This document shows positions 53,559 through 61,781 of a stretch of 64,000 nt of DNA, one piece after another; position 1 is the stretch's first letter; each line of letters begins with the position of its first letter. Both the position numbers and the translations under genes were made by a program. The notes under the pieces are model-generated. The model was not told where the DNA came from and did not search any database. It was given only the letters and a program-made list of their open reading frames with translations. The stretch comes from Qipengyuania xiapuensis (lineage in GTDB: Bacteria; Pseudomonadota; Alphaproteobacteria; Sphingomonadales; Sphingomonadaceae): positions 1,302,001 through 1,366,000 of the forward strand of contig NZ_JAIGNL010000001.1 in the NCBI RefSeq assembly GCF_019711395.1. Direction: 5' to 3'.

Positions 53559-55520
53559 TCAGCGCAGGTAATGGCGGATATCGCGCTCATAGCTGCGGGA
53601 CTTGTCGGGGTGCATGTTCGCATAGGTCACCGCGTTCCCGATCACCCGCATCACGTAGTAGCGGGTCTCGAAATTGGCGGGGATCTGTTCGACCCACGTC
53701 ACCCAGTCGACGGCGCCGGTACGTGGATCGCCGTTGAGGCGGAGCCACTCGTTAACGCGTCCGGGGCCTGCGTTGTACGCGGCGATGGCCAGCGGGTAAG
53801 CTCCATTATAGCGGTCCATCAGACGCGCGAAATGGGCATCGCCGAGCCGGATGTTGTAGCTCGGGCTCTCGGTCAGATTGGCCGACATGTACTGGACGCC
53901 GATCTTGCCGGCCTCCTCGCGGGCGGTGCCGGGCATCAGCTGCATCATGCCGCGCGCACCGGCATGGCTGACGCGATTGCGGTCGAATTCGCTCTCCTGG
54001 CGGGCAATCGCATGGACCATGGTCCAGTTTGCGCCCGAATGGGTCGGAACCGTCGGGAAACCGAGCCGCTCGAATCCGTTCACTCCGGTTTCGCCTGCGA
54101 CCATTCCCGCGACAACGGCCATTTCGTCGAGTCCGGTCTCGCGGGCCAGCTCGGCGACGAGTGCCATCTGCGTCGGGGTCTGGGCCTTTTCCGCCAAGGC
54201 TTCGAAGAATGCCCGCTCGGTCTGCCACGCACGGCGGTTGCGGGCCATTTCGCGCAGGGCCTCGGTCAGGGGATCGGCGTCGAAGGCGCGCCTGTCTGCC
54301 TCGTCGATACCGTCTGTCCGCAGCGAAGCGAACGAGGGCATGGGACGACCGAGTTCGCTCAGCGCGAGCTGGCCATAATAATAGTCCGGATAGGCTGCCG
54401 CCATGTTCCAGTAGCGCTCTGCCTCGGCGCGGTTGCCGGCCTGCGCGGAGGCGCGGCCAGCCCAGAAGAACCCCTTGGAACGGGTCAGCGGAGTCTTGGC
54501 CGCTGCGCCGTAGCGATAGAAGAGCGGCGCGGCCTGCGCGCCGTCGCCCAGCGACCACAGCGCCTTGGTGCCGCCAAGCCACATGAGATCTGTATATTTG
54601 TCGCGCAGCGTGAAGCTGCCGTCGGAAATGTCTGTGCCGGGGGCGAAGAGATCGTCGACTTTCGAAGCGATCCTGACCGCGCTTCGTGCGTCCGCGCCCT
54701 GAGCGATGCGCAGGCTTTCGGTGACGAACGAGGTTCCGTTGAGGGCGGGCGTTCCGAAATCGGCACGGGTCGCAAGCAGGTTGATCGCCTGGGGCAACTG
54801 TCCGTTGCTGCGATAGTAGCGCGCAAGATTGTAGACATAGCCGCTGTCGCCGAGAGCGCCTGCGGGCACGGTCAGCCCGGCCTCGCTGGGCGTGGTGCCC
54901 TGAAGCATCGCGAGCCGCGCCTGTGCCATGCCGCGATAGGCAGGCGAAACGCGCACGATCTGGCGCGATGCGGCTTCGAGTTCGCCCTGCCACAGAAGCG
55001 CGTCCATGCGCGCATCATGATCTTCGGGCGAGAAGGACTGTCCGAACAGGCCCTGCATATAGGCCTCTGCAGGACCGCTCATCATCCCGCCGCGCCAAGC
55101 CTCGAGCGCCACCTTCTGCGCCTCGGGTCGGTTCATCGAGGCGAGAGCCAGCGCGTAGCGTGCCTTGGCGCCATTGGTGATCGGCGGATGCTTGTCGAAG
55201 AAGGCGACGAGCGACTGCGGCGACACAGCATCACGGTCGAGCGCCGCTTCAGCGCGCCGCTGCAGGAGTTCGCTCTTGGGGAACTCGGGGTATTTCGAGA
55301 CGAAACCGGAGTAGCTGGCGAACGAGAGGTCGTCCCGCTTGGTCAGATATTCCCAGTTGTTGATGGCCTGAGAGGCGCGCGTGGGCTGCTGCGCGACCAT
55401 TGAAGTGCCACTGTCGGGCCAGCTTGTGGGCGTTTGTGCCTGCGCCACGGAGGGAAGGGCCAGCGCGGAGCCAGCCATAAGTACGTAAGACGTAAGAGTT
55501 TTCTTGCCCATGGTGGACAT
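53559..55520 (-). CDS. slt: Slt-type soluble lytic murein transglycosylase
   Basis: 653 residues from the ATG at 55520 (Met-Ser-Thr-Met-Gly-Lys-Lys); a second ATG three codons on is equally possible. A signal peptide ends near Ala-Gln-Ala-Gln. A long alpha-superhelical region (about residues 40-470) is followed by a C-terminal lysozyme-like domain with catalytic Glu509 in Arg-Gln-Glu-Ser-Glu-Phe, then Ser-His-Ala-Gly-Ala-Arg-Gly-Met-Met-Gln-Leu-Met-Pro. It cleaves glycan strands to anhydro-muropeptides in the periplasm. Divergent from dapA, with greB directly downstream. Confidence 0.93.
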   Translation of the reverse strand: MSTMGKKTLTSYVLMAGSALALPSVAQAQTPTSWPDSGTSMVAQQPTRASQAINNWEYLTKRDDLSFASYSGFVSKYPEFPKSELLQRRAEAALDRDAVSPQSLVAFFDKHPPITNGAKARYALALASMNRPEAQKVALEAWRGGMMSGPAEAYMQGLFGQSFSPEDHDARMDALLWQGELEAASRQIVRVSPAYRGMAQARLAMLQGTTPSEAGLTVPAGALGDSGYVYNLARYYRSNGQLPQAINLLATRADFGTPALNGTSFVTESLRIAQGADARSAVRIASKVDDLFAPGTDISDGSFTLRDKYTDLMWLGGTKALWSLGDGAQAAPLFYRYGAAAKTPLTRSKGFFWAGRASAQAGNRAEAERYWNMAAAYPDYYYGQLALSELGRPMPSFASLRTDGIDEADRRAFDADPLTEALREMARNRRAWQTERAFFEALAEKAQTPTQMALVAELARETGLDEMAVVAGMVAGETGVNGFERLGFPTVPTHSGANWTMVHAIARQESEFDRNRVSHAGARGMMQLMPGTAREEAGKIGVQYMSANLTESPSYNIRLGDAHFARLMDRYNGAYPLAIAAYNAGPGRVNEWLRLNGDPRTGAVDWVTWVEQIPANFETRYYVMRVIGNAVTYANMHPDKSRSYERDIRHYLR

Positions 55521-55616
55521 TATCCCAAGACCCTCCTTATCAGGCGCTGAATGAATTCTATCTTTTGAAGCATCGGAGCAACATCGCTCCATATTTATAA
55601 CGCAGGACTTCCGTAA

Positions 55617-56507
55617 ATGTTCTCAGGTTCAATTCCGGCTCTAGCGACTCCTTTTCGCGACGGATCGTTTGACGAGTCCGCTTTCCGCAAGCTGGTCGAC
55701 TGGCAAATCGAAAACGGAAGCAAGGCGCTGGTTCCCTGCGGGACCACCGGAGAGGCTTCGACGATCTCGAATGCGGAACATCACCGCGTGATCGAGGTCT
55801 GCATCGAACAGGCCGCGGGCAGGGTGCCCGTGATCGCAGGCTGCGGTTCGAACGATACGCGCAACGCGCTCCTGCACATGCAGTTCGCCAAGAAAGCTGG
55901 CGCCGCCGCGGGACTGTGCGTGGCGCCATACTATAACCGCCCGAGCCAGGCGGGCCTGATCGCGCACTTCAGCTACCTTGCGGAAAACAGCGACTTGCCG
56001 ATCGTGCTTTACAACGTTCCGAGCCGTACCGTGACCGATATCGAGGACGAGACGGTCGTCGAACTCGTCCGCAAGTATCCGGACCGGATCGTCGCCATCA
56101 AGGATGCGAGCGGCGATCTTTCGCGCGTGGCGGACCACCGGATGGGGCTCGATCACGATTTCTGCCAGCTATCGGGCAATGACGAACTCTGGCTGCCGCA
56201 CAGCGCGGCCGGCGGTTCGGGATGCATCTCGGTCACGGCCAATGTCGCACCGGCGCTGTGCGCGGAATTCCACGAGGCGATTGCCGCAAACGATCTCGTC
56301 AGGGCGCGTGAACTCAACGACCGGCTCTTCCCGCTCCATTACGCCATGTTCTCGGACGCGAGCCCGGCACCGGTGAAATATGCGCTCAGCCGCGTTCACG
56401 ACTGGTTCGCGTGCGATGTCCGCCTGCCGCTGTGCAACGCCAGCGAAGCCAGCCGCAAGGCGGTCGACGAGGCTCTCGTGCACGCAGGGATCCTCGAGAC
56501 CGCCTGA
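55617..56507 (+). CDS. dapA: 4-hydroxy-tetrahydrodipicolinate synthase
   Basis: A 296-residue enzyme, first committed step of lysine and diaminopimelate synthesis from pyruvate and aspartate semialdehyde. Gly-Thr-Thr-Gly-Glu-Ala is near residue 42, Tyr132 in Tyr-Asn-Val-Pro-Ser-Arg, and the Schiff-base Lys162 in Ala-Ile-Lys-Asp-Ala-Ser-Gly. Length is normal. In many alphaproteobacteria dapA is directly followed by smpB; here two S9 peptidase genes lie between, on the opposite strand. The 96-base gap upstream holds the divergent promoters with slt. Confidence 0.96.
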   Translation: MFSGSIPALATPFRDGSFDESAFRKLVDWQIENGSKALVPCGTTGEASTISNAEHHRVIEVCIEQAAGRVPVIAGCGSNDTRNALLHMQFAKKAGAAAGLCVAPYYNRPSQAGLIAHFSYLAENSDLPIVLYNVPSRTVTDIEDETVVELVRKYPDRIVAIKDASGDLSRVADHRMGLDHDFCQLSGNDELWLPHSAAGGSGCISVTANVAPALCAEFHEAIAANDLVRARELNDRLFPLHYAMFSDASPAPVKYALSRVHDWFACDVRLPLCNASEASRKAVDEALVHAGILETA

Positions 56508-56517
56508 ACGGCAGAAC

Positions 56518-58479
56518 TCAATCGGCGGGGTTGTGCTTCTCGACGAAGGCAACTGCCGCCTTCAGCATGGCCGTCCGGCTATCGGCTTGCGATAGCCAGT
56601 GATCCTCGCCCTTGAGCTCGATTAGGGTGACCGGTTTTCCGGCGTCCTGCAAAGCATCCTCCATCAGGACGGATTGCGCAAAGGGAACCACGGTGTCGTC
56701 GCGGCCATGGACGAGGAGCACGGGAGCGCTCGCCTTGGAGGCCTGCGCGGTAGGCGAGATCGCGTCGAGGTTCGTTCCCTCTCCGACCAGCCGTTCGATG
56801 CCGCGGCTCAGGATGCTCGACTGTCCGGACAGTTCGTAACGGAAGAAGTCCTCGATGTCGTAGACACCGTTTACGCCAACCGCACAGCGATAGCCGTTCT
56901 GGTGGATCGTCACTCCGGCCAGCGCCGAGTAGCCGCCGTAGCTCGCGCCGACGATGCAGGCGCGATCGGCATCGACAATTCCGCGTTCGGCAAGTGCGCG
57001 CAGGCTGTCGCCGATATCGGTCTGCATCTTGCCGCCCCATTCGCCGTCGCCCGCTTCGACGAAACTGTCGTCAATATTGGTTGATCCGCGGAAGTTGGGC
57101 TGGATCACCGCATATCCGCGCGAAGCGAAGGCCTGTGCCCACCAGTCGAAAGCCTCTTCGTCGCGCGAGGTCGGGCCGCCATGGGGCAGCACGACCACCG
57201 GCAGGTCTTTCGCTTCCTTGCCCGAGGGCAGGGTGAGGATGGCTTCGATCGTGAGGCCGTCCGACGCCTCGAACTCTACTGTCTGGATTTTACCGATGGC
57301 GAGGCCCTGCACGAAGGGGCGTTCCAGCCCGAGCATCGCACGCGCGCCCGAGGTGGTGTCCATCCGGTACCAGGTACCGCTGTCGTAGTTTCCGCTGGTC
57401 GCGAACACCACTGCAGAGAGATCGGGCGTCCAGCTCTCGAGGTCGATGTCTCCCGCGGTCCACTTGGCGTAAAGTTCGGAAAGTGCAGGGTTTTCCTGGC
57501 CTTCCGAAAGCATCACCTCGCGCGAACGGCTCACGATGCCGAGCACGCGGCCATCATCTCCGTGGATCAGGCGGTGTACTTCCTCGTCGGCCCACACCTC
57601 GCGCGGTTCACCGCCGGCAAGCGGCAAGGTGAGGTAAGTCGTCTCGGCAAGGTCGTCGTCGTAGCTGCGGTAGATCAGGGACGAGCCGGAGGCATCGAGA
57701 CCGACGAGGCTGATACGTCCTTCCTCCTGCTTGTCGCGCACGATGGTCTTGCCGCCTTCGTTCTCGATCCTCCAGCTGCCGCTTTTCTGGTCGATGAAAA
57801 GCGTGGCCACGATCTTGCCTTCGTCACCGACGAGCCACGAGCGAAACTCGTTCTCGCCCGCCGGATAGGCGACCTGCTCTGCTTCGCCGGTAGACAGGTC
57901 GACGGAGAAGAGAGCAGGGCGGAAATGGAGGATGCGATCCTCACCCGAACGCCTGCCCATGCGATAGCCGCGGAAGAAGCCCTTCCAGCGACCTTCGACT
58001 TCGCGGATTCCGTCAAATCCGGCGACGAAATTGGCAATCGAGCGCTGCTCCGCGAAGATCGAGACAACATCGCGGTTGTCGTCCAGCGGGAGAACGTTTG
58101 CGCGGGCCCATTCGCCCTTGTTCTGGCCTGCACCATAAGCGACCGTATCTGTTTCCGTGCGGCGAAGCAGGATAGCCTCGTCGCCGACCCAGTCGATGCC
58201 GCGCACCTTCGCATCGCCGACAACGAATTGCTTGACCGGCGCACCGCTGCTGTCGACCACCAGGATCTGGCGCTGGTTGTTCGCCGTCATGAGCATGGCG
58301 GTATAGGCGCCCGAACGCGAGATCACCGCCTCTTCCAGCGCCGGTAGCGCGCCATAGGCCTCGATCGGAAGCGCAGCGGGCGCCTGCGCATTGGCCGGTA
58401 CAGCGGCGAGCGCGATTGCTCCGGTTGTAGCCAGCATTCCGAGTTTCGCGCCGATCAAGGCAAACGTCTTCGTCTTCAT
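56518..58479 (-). CDS. Exported S9 family (prolyl oligopeptidase-like) peptidase, copy 1
   Basis: 653 residues from the ATG at 58479, which starts a signal peptide ending Ala-Asn-Ala-Gln (about residue 32); the long upstream frame is a shadow of copy 2. A beta-propeller-like N-terminal half of about 370 residues is followed by an alpha/beta-hydrolase with nucleophile Ser in Gly-Ala-Ser-Tyr-Gly-Gly, Asp in Gly-Arg-Asp-Asp-Thr-Val-Val-Pro, and His in Glu-Asp-His-Trp-Leu-Ser. It probably cuts short peptides in the periplasm. It is 38 bases after copy 2 and ends with the same Val-Glu-Lys-His-Asn-Pro-Ala-Asp, so the two are tandem duplicates. Confidence 0.92.
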   Translation of the reverse strand: MKTKTFALIGAKLGMLATTGAIALAAVPANAQAPAALPIEAYGALPALEEAVISRSGAYTAMLMTANNQRQILVVDSSGAPVKQFVVGDAKVRGIDWVGDEAILLRRTETDTVAYGAGQNKGEWARANVLPLDDNRDVVSIFAEQRSIANFVAGFDGIREVEGRWKGFFRGYRMGRRSGEDRILHFRPALFSVDLSTGEAEQVAYPAGENEFRSWLVGDEGKIVATLFIDQKSGSWRIENEGGKTIVRDKQEEGRISLVGLDASGSSLIYRSYDDDLAETTYLTLPLAGGEPREVWADEEVHRLIHGDDGRVLGIVSRSREVMLSEGQENPALSELYAKWTAGDIDLESWTPDLSAVVFATSGNYDSGTWYRMDTTSGARAMLGLERPFVQGLAIGKIQTVEFEASDGLTIEAILTLPSGKEAKDLPVVVLPHGGPTSRDEEAFDWWAQAFASRGYAVIQPNFRGSTNIDDSFVEAGDGEWGGKMQTDIGDSLRALAERGIVDADRACIVGASYGGYSALAGVTIHQNGYRCAVGVNGVYDIEDFFRYELSGQSSILSRGIERLVGEGTNLDAISPTAQASKASAPVLLVHGRDDTVVPFAQSVLMEDALQDAGKPVTLIELKGEDHWLSQADSRTAMLKAAVAFVEKHNPAD

Positions 58480-58517
58480 TCTGTCGGTTTCCGTGAAATG
58501 TGGTTCTTGCCGACGCG

Positions 58518-60467
58518 TCAATCGGCGGGATTGTGCTTTTCGACGAAGCCTACTGCGGCTTCGAGCATCTGCTGGCGTGTCGAGGACAGCGAGAGCCAAT
58601 GGTCCTCGCCCTCCAGCGTGACGAGTTCGTAAGGCTTCCCGGCATCTTTGAGCTTGTCGGCCATCTTGTACGAATGGTCGTAAGGAACGACCGTATCGTC
58701 CTCGCCATGGATCAGCATGATCGGGGCATCTGCCTGATCGGCATGGCGGCGCGGCGAGACTGCGTCCCACCGGTCTTTCGGGCCGAGCTGTTCCAGCAGG
58801 GCGGCCTTTGTGATCCTCTGCCGTCCGGAGGCGCGATAATCCTCGTTGTACATGTCCCCGATGTCGCTGACAGGGGCCACCGCTACGGCGCACTGGTAGA
58901 GGCCCTGTTGCAAGGTCACTCCGGCAAGTGCGGCGTATCCGCCATAACTTGCGCCTACGATGCAGGCGCGATCGGGATCAACGATGCCTTTCTCGGCCAG
59001 CGCAGCAAGGCCGTCGGAAAGGTCGGTCTGCATCTTGCGGCCCCACTCGCCGTAGCCTGCGAGCTTGAAAGCCTGTTCGCGATTGGTCGAGCCTCGGAAA
59101 TTGGGCTGGAACACGGCGTAGCCTCGCGACGCGAAGGCCTGCGCCCACCAGTCGAACTGTTCCCTGTCATGCGCATGAGGCCCGCCGTGCGGCAGCATGA
59201 CGAGCGGCAGGTTCTTCGCTTCACGACCAGGCGGAAGCGTCAGGATCCCGTCGAGGTCGAGGCCGTCGGCAGCAGTGTATGAGAAGGTCGAGATCGGGCC
59301 GACCATGTCGGGCAGGATCCGCATGCGTTCATAGGCGAAACCGTCCGCACGCATCGTGCCGAGGTCCACAACGTACCACGACCCGCTGTCTCCATTGCCG
59401 CTGGTGCGCACGAGCACCTTCTCGAAATTCGGGGTCCAGTCGACCATCCGCATGTCGTATTTGGCAAACGCCTTGCGAATGCGGCTCACGGCCATCTGGT
59501 GTGTCGGATCGGCGAATACCGGACCGTCCTCGGCGTCGAGGTAGCCGGTCAGTCTTCCGGTCGGGGTATCGAAATAGAGCCGGTCGACGTCGGCATCCGG
59601 CAGGAACGGGGTAGACGCTCCGCCCGCCAGCGGCACTTCGTACCAGTGCGATACGCCGTCCTCGTCGCGCAGGTAGTAGATGACCGATGCGCCCTCGTAG
59701 CCGAGGCCGACCAGGCCGACACGGCCGGCTGCATGGGTACCCTCGGCAATGGCTACCCCTTGTGAATTGGAGATTTTCCAGTCGCCGTCGCTGCGGGCAA
59801 GGTCGAAAACGGCGGCGACACCGCCATTGCTGCCAACCAGCCAGTCCCGATAGTGGTCCTCGCCTGTAGCTGTGGCGATCCGCGTGGCGTCCTGTGTGTC
59901 TACCGTGAACCTGTAGAGATACGGGCGGCTGTGGTTGAAAGTGTAACCGTCGCGCCTGTCGCGGCGCAGTTCCAGCGCGCCGAAATAGGCCTGCCAGCGG
60001 CCATCGACAAAGCGGATGCCGTGCGAACCGAATACTGCATCGACGAGGCGACGCGTGCGCTTGAATACGGTCGTGACCTCTCCGTCATAGGTGACGGGCA
60101 CGATATGGGCGCTGAAGAGTTCGGCCTTGTCGACGGTGAAGCCCCAGAGATCTTCAGTCTTGCTGGTCTGCAGCAGGACCCGGTCATCGCCGATCCAGTC
60201 GAGACTGCGGACCTTGGAATCGCCGACTTCCATCTTGCGGATCGGCCGCATGTCGGGGCCGAGGAAGAGTACCAGCCGCGTCTCTCCGATCGTGGTGAGA
60301 ACAGCGATATTGGCGCCGCTGGGCGAGATCGCGGCCATTTCGACGCCCGGTAGCGCGCCATAAGCCGAGAGCGGCGGCGGCTCATCGACTTGCGCATGTG
60401 CAGCCGTTCCCATCGAAATAAGTAGAACTGCCGCGAATAGCGGCAGGAAGCGACCCAGCTTCAGCAT
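58518..60467 (-). CDS. Exported S9 family (prolyl oligopeptidase-like) peptidase, copy 2
   Basis: 649 residues from the ATG at 60467, which has GGGGG before it and begins a signal peptide ending in Ala-His-Ala-Gln; earlier starts are polar. Same layout as copy 1: propeller-like half, Gly-Ala-Ser-Tyr-Gly-Gly nucleophile, Gly-Glu-Asp-Asp-Thr-Val-Val-Pro and Glu-Asp-His-Trp-Leu-Ser. The catalytic half is close to copy 1 while the N-terminal half has diverged, suggesting different substrate access. First gene of the two-gene S9 operon; divergent from smpB. Confidence 0.92.
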   Translation of the reverse strand: MLKLGRFLPLFAAVLLISMGTAAHAQVDEPPPLSAYGALPGVEMAAISPSGANIAVLTTIGETRLVLFLGPDMRPIRKMEVGDSKVRSLDWIGDDRVLLQTSKTEDLWGFTVDKAELFSAHIVPVTYDGEVTTVFKRTRRLVDAVFGSHGIRFVDGRWQAYFGALELRRDRRDGYTFNHSRPYLYRFTVDTQDATRIATATGEDHYRDWLVGSNGGVAAVFDLARSDGDWKISNSQGVAIAEGTHAAGRVGLVGLGYEGASVIYYLRDEDGVSHWYEVPLAGGASTPFLPDADVDRLYFDTPTGRLTGYLDAEDGPVFADPTHQMAVSRIRKAFAKYDMRMVDWTPNFEKVLVRTSGNGDSGSWYVVDLGTMRADGFAYERMRILPDMVGPISTFSYTAADGLDLDGILTLPPGREAKNLPLVMLPHGGPHAHDREQFDWWAQAFASRGYAVFQPNFRGSTNREQAFKLAGYGEWGRKMQTDLSDGLAALAEKGIVDPDRACIVGASYGGYAALAGVTLQQGLYQCAVAVAPVSDIGDMYNEDYRASGRQRITKAALLEQLGPKDRWDAVSPRRHADQADAPIMLIHGEDDTVVPYDHSYKMADKLKDAGKPYELVTLEGEDHWLSLSSTRQQMLEAAVGFVEKHNPAD

Positions 60468-60583
60468 ACGACCCCCGAAGTACTTACGATCCATTTGTAA
60501 TGTCTTCGAATTACCTGCCGATTGCAAGGGGCCCGCAAGCCCCTTTCCCTTTTCCCCCACAGCGCCTACATGCGCGCCTCGTT

Positions 60584-61066
60584 ATGGCACGTCCCAAGCC
60601 CGCCACCTTCGACAAGCAGAAAGTCGTCGCCGACAACCGTCGCGCGCGTTTCGACTATGCGATCGAGGAAAAGTTCGAGGCGGGCCTCGCTTTGCAGGGC
60701 ACCGAGGTAAAGGCGCTGCGCGCTGGCGAGGCGAGCATCAAGGAAGCCTATGCCGAGGTGCGCGACGGGCAGGTGTGGCTCATCAATGCCAACATTCCCG
60801 AATATTCGCACGGCAACCGGCTCAATCACGAACCGCGCCGTCCGCGAAAGCTGCTCCTCCACACGCGCGAGATCGACAAGCTGTTCGGCGCGGTCGAGCG
60901 CAAGGGCATGACGCTGGTCCCGCTTTCGATCTATTTCAATGCGACCGGACGCGCCAAGGTCGAGCTCGCGCTGGCCAAGGGCAAGCAGGCGCATGACAAG
61001 CGCCAGACCATCAAGGAACGCGACTGGAAGCGCGACAAGGCGAGGCTGATGCGCGAAAAGGGATAA
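60584..61066 (+). CDS. smpB: SsrA-binding protein SmpB
   Basis: A 160-residue tmRNA-binding protein for trans-translation. The start at 60584 (Met-Ala-Arg-Pro-Lys-Pro-Ala-Thr-Phe) is typical. Marks are Asn-Arg-Arg-Ala-Arg-Phe-Asp-Tyr, [10 protein letters not shown] and the basic Lys/Arg-rich C-terminal tail (Lys-Glu-Arg-Asp-Trp-Lys-Arg-Asp) that enters the decoding site. Length is normal. The ssrA gene itself was not seen in the window. Confidence 0.97.
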   Translation: MARPKPATFDKQKVVADNRRARFDYAIEEKFEAGLALQGTEVKALRAGEASIKEAYAEVRDGQVWLINANIPEYSHGNRLNHEPRRPRKLLLHTREIDKLFGAVERKGMTLVPLSIYFNATGRAKVELALAKGKQAHDKRQTIKERDWKRDKARLMREKG

Positions 61067-61196
61067 TCGCGCCGATATTTGCCCTTTTTCAACGCCGACG
61101 CGCTACCACATAGGATGTTATGCTGATCTCGCCGCCCTTTGCCTGTAACCTGCCTGTGCCAGAAGCTGTCGCGGGCAACCCTGCAGGAGCGCGGTC

Positions 61197-61781
61197 GTGA
61201 GCAGCTTCAGGTCCAAGACTTTCCTCGCGGATTTTATCCGCAAGTACATGCCGACGCGCGAGGAAATGGCCGGAAACAAATATCTCAAGCCGATCGCGCA
61301 CCGGTTCCTTACACCCGAGCTCTGGCGTTTCACACGGCGCAGCGTGCCGCGCGGCGTGGCCTTGGGCCTCTTTGCTGCCTTCATCGTCCCGATCGGACAG
61401 ATCTTCCTCGCCGCCTTCCTTGCGCTTCCCGCGCGGGCGAATGTCCCGCTGAGCGCGCTGGTCACCTTCGTGACGAACCCGTTCACGCTGCCTTTCTGGC
61501 TGATCTTCGCCAACAAGACGGGCGCGTTCGTTCTCAACATCGACCGGGCGATGGGTTCCGGCGCAGGTCAGCTCGCAGAGGACGGCGGTGCGCTGGCCCG
61601 CTGGCTCGAGGTCGGCGGTGTGACCGCTTTCGGATTCCTCGTTCTTGCGATAGTAAGCGCTGCGGTCGGTTATCTGATCGCAGGGTTTGCGTGGCGCTTC
61701 GTCGTCGCGCGCAAGCGCAAGAAACGGCTCGTGGCGATGGAAAAGCGCCTCGACGAGAGGATGCGGGAGAAGGGTGAATGA
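61197..61781 (+). CDS. DUF2062 membrane protein
   Basis: A 194-residue protein starting at GTG 61197 (AGGAG eight bases before). A basic N-terminal part is followed by the DUF2062 core: Arg-Gly-Val-Ala-Leu-Gly-Leu-Phe, then two hydrophobic stretches and Thr-Asn-Pro-Phe-Thr-Leu-Pro-Phe-Trp-Leu. A further transmembrane segment precedes the Lys/Arg-rich tail. The family has no assigned activity but is often next to cckA or recombination genes in alphaproteobacteria. Its stop overlaps the cckA start (ATGA). Confidence 0.9.
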   Translation: MSSFRSKTFLADFIRKYMPTREEMAGNKYLKPIAHRFLTPELWRFTRRSVPRGVALGLFAAFIVPIGQIFLAAFLALPARANVPLSALVTFVTNPFTLPFWLIFANKTGAFVLNIDRAMGSGAGQLAEDGGALARWLEVGGVTAFGFLVLAIVSAAVGYLIAGFAWRFVVARKRKKRLVAMEKRLDERMREKGE

